A stretch of 64,000 bases of DNA from positions 5,208,001-5,272,000 of the forward strand of contig NZ_CP020105.1 of NCBI RefSeq assembly GCF_002067135.1, read 5' to 3'. Positions 1 through 6,843 of the stretch are shown piece after piece. Below the pieces are notes generated by a model. That model saw only the letters and a list, made by a program, of their open reading frames with translations, did no database searches and was not told where the DNA came from. A program made the position numbers and the translations under genes. How positions within the stretch are numbered: the stretch's first letter is position 1; every line of letters starts with the position of its first letter. Origin of the DNA: Spirosoma rigui (GTDB lineage Bacteria; Bacteroidota; Bacteroidia; Cytophagales; Spirosomataceae).

Positions 1-1
1 C

Positions 2-121
2 ATTCACAACGGGTTTCCTGCTTGGGCAGGCTTCTGCGGGGCGGGCGGTTCGAGTTTGAGCAACGTAGCAAAAACAACAATCTGGCTGATCGACACCGCC
101 AATGTCAACTACCTCCGCTAG
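2..121 (+). CDS. possible C-terminal end of a gene entering from the left edge
   Basis: Frame 2 is open from the window edge to a TAG at 119-121 and encodes 39 residues ending in ...TIWLIDTANVNYLR. The third codon positions are mostly G or C, as in the real genes nearby. The stretch has the Gly/Trp/Ser-rich look of the end of a secreted or surface protein, but I do not recognise a family. The alternative frame 22-255 starts at TTG and gives a low-complexity, Arg-rich peptide, which is less convincing. Confidence 0.35.
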   Translation: MHNGFPAWAGFCGAGGSSLSNVAKTTIWLIDTANVNYLR

Positions 122-540
122 CCAGACGCCGAATACTCCCCTACCAATCCACCATCTGGTTCAATACCGGTCACCGACCTGCCCAGGCGAGCGTTTCAAC
201 CATTCAGCGGAGCCATTGCTACCGTTCCCTATCGTCGATTGCTAGCATTAACTGACCTAATTATCCTGACTTATAGGCCCTTGTGGCTAGTCCGGCCAAT
301 CGTCTATGCCCTATAGTTCGGTTATTTTACCGATCAGTAAAGCAAACGCAGGGGCTGGCCCGCCCGGTGCGCATCTTTGACCGTACCGGGCCAGCGCAGC
401 TTCTACGGCAAAACGCTGCGTTGTTTCCTGCACTCATAAAAGCAGCGACCAATACCAGGCTGGCTAAAAGCATTCGCCAGACTGACTCGGGCATCTACCA
501 TTCATTTATACGTGTCAATTCACTAGACTATACTAAACCG
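122..540. other. 419-bp stretch with no supported gene
   Basis: No frame here gives a recognisable protein. The methyltransferase frame stays open upstream as far as 283, but the 86 extra residues are Arg/Leu-rich and unlike the family N terminus, so I treat them as an untranslated shadow. I see no clear TAnnTTTG box and no long hairpin. Confidence 0.5.
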
Positions 541-1353
541 ATGAATCCAAACAAAGCCTTGTGGGAGAAAGGAGATTTCACCCAAATTGCCGAGACCATG
601 CGGGAGAGCGGTACGGCACTGGTAGCCCAACTGGGGGTTACCAAAGGACTTACGGTGCTCGACCTCGGTTGTGGTGATGGTACGACGGCCATACCGGAAG
701 CAACGCTTGGTGCTACCGTGCTGGGTGTCGACATTGCGAGCAATCTCGTGGACGCGGGCAACCGTCGCGCCCAGGCGAAGGGACTCACCAACTGTACGTT
801 TCAGGAAGGAGATGCCTCTAATTTGCAGGGGTTAGCCGATCAGTCGTTTGATCTAGTTGTCAGCATCTTCGGAGCCATGTTCGCGCCCAGGCCATTTGAT
901 GTAGCCCGGGAGATGGTGCGGGTTACGAAACCGGGCGGCAAAATTGTTATGGGCAACTGGATACCGGGTGATCCTACCCTGGTAGCCCAGATCCTGAAGA
1001 TCAGTTCGGCATACACCCCGCCCCCACCCGAGGGCTTCATCAGTCCCATGCTGTGGGGCGTTGAGAGCCACGTCATTGAGCGGTTTGAAAGCGCCGGAGT
1101 ACCCAAAGAGAACATTTCGTTTGTGCGGGATACGTTCACGTTCACCGCCCCCTACTCGCCCTCCGAGTTCATGCATCGCTTCAAACAGTACTACGGTCCG
1201 ACCATGAACGCGTTTGAAGCCGCCGAAAAAAATGGAAAAACGGCGGACCTGGAACACGAGCTGGATGCGTTGTTCAACAGCCACAACCAAAGTGCCACTA
1301 CGGCGACGACATCCATTCCGGCTACGTTTCTACGGGTAACAGTCAGGCGGTAA
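541..1353 (+). CDS. class I SAM-dependent methyltransferase
   Basis: 270-residue cytosolic methyltransferase of the UbiE/Methyltransf_11 type. Motif I is VLDLGCGDGTT (about residues 37-47), followed by the acidic end of strand beta-2 in LGVDIASN and the post-motif region FDLVVSIFGAMFAPRPF. The open frame extends upstream to 283, but the ATG at 541 (MNPNKALWEKGDFTQ) is chosen because the protein then begins with the helix expected before the Rossmann core. The substrate cannot be read from sequence; family members modify small molecules. It is convergent with the Gfo/Idh/MocA gene, with a long hairpin between them. Confidence 0.8.
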   Translation: MNPNKALWEKGDFTQIAETMRESGTALVAQLGVTKGLTVLDLGCGDGTTAIPEATLGATVLGVDIASNLVDAGNRRAQAKGLTNCTFQEGDASNLQGLADQSFDLVVSIFGAMFAPRPFDVAREMVRVTKPGGKIVMGNWIPGDPTLVAQILKISSAYTPPPPEGFISPMLWGVESHVIERFESAGVPKENISFVRDTFTFTAPYSPSEFMHRFKQYYGPTMNAFEAAEKNGKTADLEHELDALFNSHNQSATTATTSIPATFLRVTVRR

Positions 1354-1360
1354 GCACCAG

Positions 1361-1400
1361 GCCGGTTCCACTAGTCCTGTTGGGGACTGGTGGAACCGGC
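1361..1400. terminator. long hairpin between convergent genes, no T-tract
   Basis: Left arm GCCGGTTCCACTAGTCC (from 1361) pairs with GGACTGGTGGAACCGGC (to 1400), with one G-T wobble and a short loop. It starts 7 bp after the methyltransferase stop and lies 37 bp from the end of the convergent oxidoreductase. Neither side has a run of T, so it is a 3'-end stabiliser or non-canonical terminator rather than a textbook one. Confidence 0.5.
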
Positions 1401-1437
1401 ATAAACAGCAACGCTCCCGCTTTAGGGCCATCCGATC

Positions 1438-2745
1438 TTATACCGGATACTGCCACTCTCCGCGATAGGCCCGGCTCAGCAGTTTGCTGGCTTCGGGGTC
1501 GTTGGGAATCTGACTACCGTCCCAGCTCACACTACGGCCCAGCTTCATCGACAGCATACCCAGCAGGGCCATATTGGTGGAGCGGTGGCCGATTTCAATG
1601 TCGCAGACGGGCAGTTTATTCGTCTTGATGCTGCTCAGGAAGTTAGCCCAGAGCAGGGCTATATTCTGATCGTCGGGCTTGTCCAGCTGGGCGTCCTGGT
1701 GAATGACCGGCTTTTTCGAGTCCGACGGGTAGAACGTCCAGCCGTCGAGCCAGCCCATGTGAAACGTTCCTTCGGTACCGTAGAAATACACGCCTACTGC
1801 CTGCTGCGGGTGCGTTTTCTCGGCGTTGTTGCCGCCAAATGTCCGGTGTTCCCAAACGGCGGTGAAGTCTTCAAACTCGAAGGTGGCAACCTGGTGGTCG
1901 GGCGCATCGGTACTGTCCTGCTTGATCGCTCGTCCGCCGGTTGAGTATACCTTTCGGGGGTGTTTCTCGTCGGTCCACCACAAGATCTGGTCGAGCCAGT
2001 GAATACCCCAGTCGCCGAGGGTTCCATTGGCATAGTTCAGGTAGTTGCGCCAGCCGCGGGGGTGCATGGTTGGGTTGTAGGCCCGTAGCGGAGCCGGCCC
2101 ACACCACATGTTCCAGTCCATTTCTTTCGGCGCTTCCGCGTCAGGAGTGGGCTGACCCGCGCCACCACCGTAGTGCACAAAGGCCCGCGCCATCCCGATC
2201 TTGCCCGCTTTACCCGATTTCAGAAACTCCATCCCCGACACGTTATGGGGCGATATCCGTCGGTGCATCCCAACCTGACAGATACGGCCCGTTTGCCGGG
2301 CCGTCTTCACCATGGCTTTTCCTTCGTTGATGGTATGACTGATCGGCTTTTCAACGTAGACGTGAGCACCAGCCTGCATGGCGGCAATGGCAATCAGTGG
2401 GTGCCAGTGGTCGGGGGTAGCCACAATGACGATTTCGGGTTTCTCGGTCGTCAGCATCTCCCGGTAGTCTCGGTATAGCTTGGGCTGGTCAGTGGTGAGC
2501 TTGCCGAGTTCTTCACCGGCCTTTTTGAGTTGCCGCGTATCAACGTCGCAGAGCGCAACGATTTTCGACTCACCCGCCTGAACGGCGCAGCGCAGAATGT
2601 TACCGCCCCACCAGCCGGCCCCCACAACGGCGGTACGGTATTTTTGAGCGGGTTTACGGGCAATAAACGCCCGGACTTCCTTCGGATCGGTAATCAGGGC
2701 GGCTCCGGCGAGCGCGGTCGTTTTCAAAAAGTCAGTACGGTTCAT
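1438..2745 (-). CDS. Gfo/Idh/MocA family oxidoreductase, exported
   Basis: 435 residues. The N terminus MNRTDFLKTTALAGAAL is the Tat-like leader common on Bacteroidota Gfo/Idh/MocA proteins, but has no twin Arg. A Rossmann NAD(P)-binding domain follows, with the dinucleotide loop GAGWWGG at about residues 42-48 and the family EKPISH motif near 133 carrying the catalytic-domain Lys. The C-terminal half (from about 170) is the alpha/beta substrate domain. Members oxidise or rearrange sugars, inositols and sugar derivatives. It lies 128 bp downstream of a TIM-barrel sugar isomerase/epimerase on the same strand, a common pairing, so the two probably act on one sugar. The exact substrate is unknown. 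Confidence 0.87.
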   Translation of the reverse strand: MNRTDFLKTTALAGAALITDPKEVRAFIARKPAQKYRTAVVGAGWWGGNILRCAVQAGESKIVALCDVDTRQLKKAGEELGKLTTDQPKLYRDYREMLTTEKPEIVIVATPDHWHPLIAIAAMQAGAHVYVEKPISHTINEGKAMVKTARQTGRICQVGMHRRISPHNVSGMEFLKSGKAGKIGMARAFVHYGGGAGQPTPDAEAPKEMDWNMWCGPAPLRAYNPTMHPRGWRNYLNYANGTLGDWGIHWLDQILWWTDEKHPRKVYSTGGRAIKQDSTDAPDHQVATFEFEDFTAVWEHRTFGGNNAEKTHPQQAVGVYFYGTEGTFHMGWLDGWTFYPSDSKKPVIHQDAQLDKPDDQNIALLWANFLSSIKTNKLPVCDIEIGHRSTNMALLGMLSMKLGRSVSWDGSQIPNDPEASKLLSRAYRGEWQYPV

Positions 2746-2873
2746 CGATCAGGGCGCGTTGGCCAGGCTTCAGCGTTAAGGATGGTCCGACATCGATACG
2801 GGCGGTATCAACGTCCGGTCAATAAAGTATAGTGCAAGGCTGGACTACTGAATAGGGATAAACAGGCCGGTGT

Positions 2874-3791
2874 CTATACGTCGGCCAGCTGCTGCTTCAC
2901 CACGGCAATACCCCGGGTTATTTCAGCGTCGAAGTCATTCCAGTTGCACTCCAGCGACAGTCCTCCCCGGTAGTTGATTTGCTTCAACGCGCGAAAATAG
3001 GGTCTGAAATCGTCCCCCTTTACGCCCGGTGCCGTCCGGCTTTCTTTTTCGGCCACGTGGCAGTGCGTGATGTACTGGCCGTATTTCACGATCTCATCGG
3101 GGCTTTCTGCTTCTTTCAGCATGTGATAAATATCGCATTGCAGCCTGAACCAGGGGTTATTGACCGCCCGGATAATGTCTACGCCGTCGGCCAGGCTGTT
3201 GATAAAGTTCGTTTCGCCCCGGTTGAGGGGCTCAACCGCCAGTGTAACCCGATGTTTTTCGGCCAGCGGAGCCATCTTCCGACACAGGTCGATGTGCTGG
3301 GCTTTGGCTTTGTTCCGGTCGAATCCGTCCGGAATAGCGCGGGAGCCCCCACTCCCGAAAACGATATTTTTCGAGCCGCAGGCACTGGCCCGACCCAGCG
3401 CCAGATCGGCCCGCTGTAGAATGGCCTCGTGGTGCGTGTCGGGCCCTACGGACTTCAGGCTACCCGGAAAGAAATAGATGTATGAGCGAACGGGAACGCT
3501 GGTTTTCTGCAGCAGTCGACGGTTCATTTCGTACTGATCGGCTGCGTCCGGAATCAGGAACCGTCCCACGCTTTCCTCCACGAACGAGTAGCCCAGCCGT
3601 TGCAACAAACCCGCCTTGTCATACGATGTGCAGACGCCCAGCGGCAGCGAAAACGCTGCCGTGGGTTGCCCCGAACTGATCTGCGGGTCAACTACGTTCA
3701 GGCCCGCAACCGTGGCCAGCAGACCGGTCGCTCCTTTTAAAAAAGTCCTCCTCGATGTCTGGTGTTCGTTCTGCATGTGAGTGGATGGCAT
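2874..3791 (-). CDS. sugar phosphate isomerase/epimerase family TIM-barrel protein
   Basis: 305 residues. A Tat signal SRRTFLKGATG (residues 13-23) precedes a hydrophobic stretch, so the protein is probably exported folded. The rest is an AP-endonuclease-2-like TIM barrel (hydroxypyruvate isomerase / xylose isomerase-like). Metal-site features are visible: AVEPLNRGE (about residue 190, Glu), LQCDIYHM (Asp and His), THCHVAEK and LSLECNWND near the end. The start at 3791 is ATG; a second ATG at 3776 (MQNEHQTSRR) would also keep the signal intact. It is upstream of the Gfo/Idh/MocA gene on the same strand, suggesting a two-gene sugar-conversion operon. Confidence 0.85.
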   Translation of the reverse strand: MPSTHMQNEHQTSRRTFLKGATGLLATVAGLNVVDPQISSGQPTAAFSLPLGVCTSYDKAGLLQRLGYSFVEESVGRFLIPDAADQYEMNRRLLQKTSVPVRSYIYFFPGSLKSVGPDTHHEAILQRADLALGRASACGSKNIVFGSGGSRAIPDGFDRNKAKAQHIDLCRKMAPLAEKHRVTLAVEPLNRGETNFINSLADGVDIIRAVNNPWFRLQCDIYHMLKEAESPDEIVKYGQYITHCHVAEKESRTAPGVKGDDFRPYFRALKQINYRGGLSLECNWNDFDAEITRGIAVVKQQLADV

Positions 3792-4031
3792 ATTACGCGT
3801 TTAAACAGCGAGTACGACAGGCGCAAAAGCAGTAACGTGCTCACTATAGCGTAAAGTTGTCAGAGCGGCTCTGGCTACTCTTCCGGCTGTCCGGTCCTGA
3901 AGTCCGGCGCTCTTCGTTTTCCGGACTTGCTCTACCTGCCTTACCGGGACACGTTGACCACCGTAGCTGTTGGTTATCGGCGCGAAGTTCCCTTTGCTAG
4001 GGTCAGCCCTGCCGGGACACTACGTTCAGCG

Positions 4032-4039
4032 TATATTTG
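4032..4039 (+). promoter_or_regulatory. -7 box TATATTTG upstream of the AraC gene
   Basis: Exact match to the Bacteroidota -7 consensus TAnnTTTG, ending 39 bp before the ATG at 4079. I do not see a good -33 TTTG at the usual 17-23 bp spacing. Confidence 0.45.
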
Positions 4040-4078
4040 CCTGCCTGAGAGCCCATCCCTTTTATCCCTTTCTCCGCT

Positions 4079-4948
4079 ATGTCCTCCCACGTACCCATCT
4101 ACCAGCTCCAGTCTTTCCCGCACCATGAATCGAATACGCTCTTTTACATGACCCGGCTGGAAAAACTGGTGCAGGAATTTAAGGGAATCGACCAGCCTCA
4201 TTCCCACACCTTTTATCTGGTGATGTGGCTCAGCGCGGGGAGCGGTGTGCACACCATCGATTTTAAAACTTACCCCATTCGTCCGAACCAGCTTTATTTT
4301 CTTACACCAGGGCAGGTACACAGCTGGCAGCTGTCGCCCGATGCGCAGGGTTTCAATCTTTTTTTCGAGCCTAATTTTTTCCGCAATCGCTTCGGGAGCC
4401 GGCTCCACCAGTACCCTTTTTACCACTCCCATCAGCACCTGCCCCTGCTGGAAGTAACGCAACAGCCGGACCTGTTTACCAACCTGTTCGTCCACGCCTA
4501 CCAGGAATATGAACAACACCAGCCCAATCGGTCTGACGTCTTCCTGTCTTATCTGCACATTCTCCTCGAATCGGCGGCCCGGCTCTACGATCAGCAACTG
4601 ACGGGCATCAATTCTCAGTACTTTAGCCGGATACGGCAGTTTGAGGACCTGCTGGAAAAACAATACGTTCACGTCCGGTCAGTAGCGGCTTATGCCGACC
4701 AACTGGGGCTTACGCCTAACCACCTCAACCATATCTGCAAGGCGGTGTTGGGGAAAACGGCCAGTCAGCTGCTCCACGAACGCCTGCTGATCGAGGCCCA
4801 GCGGTTGCTGACCCACACCGACCAGTCGGTGAAAGAAATCGGGTTTTTGCTGGGATTTGAGGACCCCTCCTATTTTGTGCGTTTTTTTAAGAAGCACACG
4901 AGCCAGACGCCAAATGAATTCCGGCAGCGGCCCGCTACAGATCGTTGA
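4079..4948 (+). CDS. AraC family transcriptional regulator
   Basis: 289 residues. The N-terminal half is a cupin-like sensor domain (HSHTFYLVMWLSAG, about residues 40-55, and LYFLTPGQVHSWQL, about 71-84). The C-terminal 100 residues are the AraC double helix-turn-helix: SVAAYADQLGLTPNHLNHICKA, then the second helix set KEIGFLLGFEDPSYFVRFFKKHT and the usual TPNEFR end. It would sense a small ligand and regulate a nearby or distant operon. It sits between the sugar isomerase/Gfo-Idh pair (divergent) and the DUF983 gene, so control of the sugar genes is plausible but not shown. Confidence 0.9.
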   Translation: MSSHVPIYQLQSFPHHESNTLFYMTRLEKLVQEFKGIDQPHSHTFYLVMWLSAGSGVHTIDFKTYPIRPNQLYFLTPGQVHSWQLSPDAQGFNLFFEPNFFRNRFGSRLHQYPFYHSHQHLPLLEVTQQPDLFTNLFVHAYQEYEQHQPNRSDVFLSYLHILLESAARLYDQQLTGINSQYFSRIRQFEDLLEKQYVHVRSVAAYADQLGLTPNHLNHICKAVLGKTASQLLHERLLIEAQRLLTHTDQSVKEIGFLLGFEDPSYFVRFFKKHTSQTPNEFRQRPATDR

Positions 4949-4961
4949 TTTGTACCATAGC

Positions 4962-4969
4962 TACCTTTG
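4962..4969 (+). promoter_or_regulatory. -7 box TACCTTTG (first of two)
   Basis: Exact TAnnTTTG box shortly after the AraC stop. The same octamer recurs at 5000-5007, followed again by TTG. One or both could drive the DUF983 gene. Confidence 0.35.
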
Positions 4970-4999
4970 TTTGTAGTAGCCTGACCGATGAACAGGAAG

Positions 5000-5007
5000 T
5001 ACCTTTG
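5000..5007 (+). promoter_or_regulatory. -7 box TACCTTTG before DUF983 gene
   Basis: Exact TAnnTTTG box 67 bp before the ATG at 5075, with TTTG at 4970-4973 (26-bp spacer, a little longer than usual). It lies inside the longer reading frame that begins at 4988 and so argues for the later start. Confidence 0.45.
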
Positions 5008-5074
5008 TTGTGTTCTTAAAGCCCGACAGGACCGCAGTAGTCGGGCTTGCCTACACCACAAAAGTACCACAGCC

Positions 5075-5470
5075 ATGTCCGCCAATAGTCGCTTATACAG
5101 TATTCTGTTCAATAAATGCCCCCGTTGCCACCAGGGTAATTTTTTCGTCTCCAACAGTGCATTCAGCCGTCACTTCGACGACATGCACGACCACTGTCCC
5201 GTTTGTGGCGAGAACTTCATGCCCGAACCGGGTTTCTACTGGGCATCGATGTTTATCAGCTACGCCTTCTTCACCGCCTGGACTCTCCTGACCTTCTTTG
5301 TCGCGGTAATATGGCTGAAGATCGACCTCGATTATTACCTGGTCGGTCTGGTTCCTACGCTCATTTTACTCACGCCCTTCTTTTTCCGGGTAGCCCGTCG
5401 CAGCTGGCTGACGATCTTTATCAAACCCGCCCCCAACCGGACGTATACGGCGATCAAAGGGAAAGCGTAA
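5075..5470 (+). CDS. DUF983 family zinc-ribbon membrane protein
   Basis: 131 residues from the ATG at 5075 (MSANSRLYSILFNKCPRC). Two CxxC pairs (CPRC near residue 14 and CPVC near 43) form a likely zinc ribbon; PEPGFYWASMFISYAF then leads into two membrane helices (about residues 58-80 and 86-106) and a basic tail. This is the DUF983 arrangement found in many Bacteroidota and alpha-proteobacteria; its function is not established. The frame is open from 4988, but those 29 residues contain a promoter box and do not resemble the family. Confidence 0.82.
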   Translation: MSANSRLYSILFNKCPRCHQGNFFVSNSAFSRHFDDMHDHCPVCGENFMPEPGFYWASMFISYAFFTAWTLLTFFVAVIWLKIDLDYYLVGLVPTLILLTPFFFRVARRSWLTIFIKPAPNRTYTAIKGKA

Positions 5471-5477
5471 TTATGAT

Positions 5478-5512
5478 GCCGTATTCCAGCGACGCAATAG
5501 CTGGAATACGGC
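5478..5512. terminator. perfect 13-bp hairpin between convergent genes
   Basis: GCCGTATTCCAGC (5478-5490) and GCTGGAATACGGC (5500-5512) are perfect complements around a 9-nt loop. It sits between the DUF983 stop and the end of the convergent FG-GAP gene. There is no T-tract on either side. Confidence 0.55.
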
Positions 5513-5534
5513 CCTGTCGCGTTCGTAGCCTGCG

Positions 5535-6800
5535 TTACTTCTTTAACCTGTTCTCGAACAGGAAAACACCATTCTTATTGGCGATCACCAGATCGGGCTT
5601 GCGGTCGCCGTTCATGTCGTGCGCTACGATGTTGAGACCCGCACCGGAGTCGTTGTCGATAACGTGTTCGGTAAAGTAGGGTGGCTTGCCGGGCGTAAAC
5701 GAAAACCACATCAGAATTCCCGGATCGCTGTCGCCGGGGTCGCGGCCGTGGTGGGCCAGAAATCGCTTGCCGGTAATGTAGTCGGCGCGGCCGTCGCCGT
5801 TCAGGTCGGCCATAATGGACGAATGTGTTTGGGCGGTGGTAGTGCTCATGAGGTGCGTTTTGAAATTAATGCCCCCCTGCTCATCGGCCACCTGCTCATG
5901 CCACCAGACGCCCAGCGCGTGGGCCGATGCGCTGACCACATCGTTTTTACCATCGCCGTTCACGTCCAGTACCTGCATATGCGAGCAGGGTTCGCCCAGA
6001 TCGGCCGGGTGGAAGACCCAGCTACCGGATTTATTGTCGACGGTCCCTTTGAACCAGCCCTCCCGCACCACAACGTCCTTTATACCGTCTTTGTCGACAT
6101 CGCCGTAGCCGATGCCGTGCGAGAACGTCTCGGTGCCGGGTACGTTCTCGGCGCTCAGGGCGTAGCGTTTCCATTCGGTTTCGCCGGGTTTCGCCGGGGA
6201 TTTCAGCCAGACGATCTGCTTTTTAGCTTTGTCGCCACACAGAATATCGAGTCGTCCATCGCCGTCCATATCAACAAACCCCGGCGACTCGTTGGCGATG
6301 CCTACTGAGTCGGCAATAATGTGCTTTGCCCAGGTAACGGGCTTGTTCTTCGGGTTCTCGAACCAGAAAGCGGGCTTACCGGGAAAGTCGATGATGACGA
6401 CGTCGTCCCATCCGTCATGGTTCACATCCATGCCCAGGTTGAGGAACGATTCACTATATTCCTTACGGGGGTCGTAAACGCGCGACGGAGCCAGCTCGTG
6501 CCGGGTCCAGTTGGGCGCTTCAAACCAGTAGTACCCCGCTACGATGTCCATTTTACCATCTTTGTTCAGATCAGCTACGGCCACTCCTTCCGAGATAAAA
6601 TCCCGGGTAATCGTCGTTTTGGTGAAGTCAGCCGACGGAACCAGAGACCTGGCGGTTGCCCGCGCGGGCAACCCCTCGGCCTGCTGTTTCCGCACATCGA
6701 AGAGGGTTTTATTCTGCTGACTATAGGCGCTTGTCAGGCAGCCGCCAAGCAGTAGTCCGGTCAGCAGGTGTCGGCCGGTGGTATAGCAGTTCGTTTTCAT
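5535..6800 (-). CDS. secreted FG-GAP/VCBS repeat protein
   Basis: 421 residues from the ATG at 6800; the frame reaches a TTG at 6809. The N terminus has a hydrophobic leader (HLLTGLLLGGCLTSAYS) that reads as a signal peptide, possibly a lipoprotein one at GGC. The body carries seven Ca-binding loops of the DxNxDGxxD type (DLNKDGKMD, DVNHDGWDD, DMDGDGRLD, DVDKDGIKD, DVNGDGKND, DLNGDGRAD, DMNGDRKPD), one per propeller blade. Such proteins bind or display carbohydrate or protein ligands at the surface. It starts 43 bp downstream of the cupredoxin-dehydrogenase gene on the same strand, so the two are probably cotranscribed partners. Confidence 0.85.
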   Translation of the reverse strand: MKTNCYTTGRHLLTGLLLGGCLTSAYSQQNKTLFDVRKQQAEGLPARATARSLVPSADFTKTTITRDFISEGVAVADLNKDGKMDIVAGYYWFEAPNWTRHELAPSRVYDPRKEYSESFLNLGMDVNHDGWDDVVIIDFPGKPAFWFENPKNKPVTWAKHIIADSVGIANESPGFVDMDGDGRLDILCGDKAKKQIVWLKSPAKPGETEWKRYALSAENVPGTETFSHGIGYGDVDKDGIKDVVVREGWFKGTVDNKSGSWVFHPADLGEPCSHMQVLDVNGDGKNDVVSASAHALGVWWHEQVADEQGGINFKTHLMSTTTAQTHSSIMADLNGDGRADYITGKRFLAHHGRDPGDSDPGILMWFSFTPGKPPYFTEHVIDNDSGAGLNIVAHDMNGDRKPDLVIANKNGVFLFENRLKK

Positions 6801-6843
6801 GTGTTTCAACCAGGGTTTGCAGCCTGTCTACCGTATGTGATGC

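Noticed and set aside
283..540. N-terminal extension of the methyltransferase frame
   Set aside because: The 86 residues are Arg/Leu-rich and do not look like the start of a SAM methyltransferase; the ATG at 541 gives the family-like N terminus.
853..1290. 145-codon minus-strand frame opposite the methyltransferase
   Set aside because: Shadow frame of a clear gene; composition and sequence show no domain.
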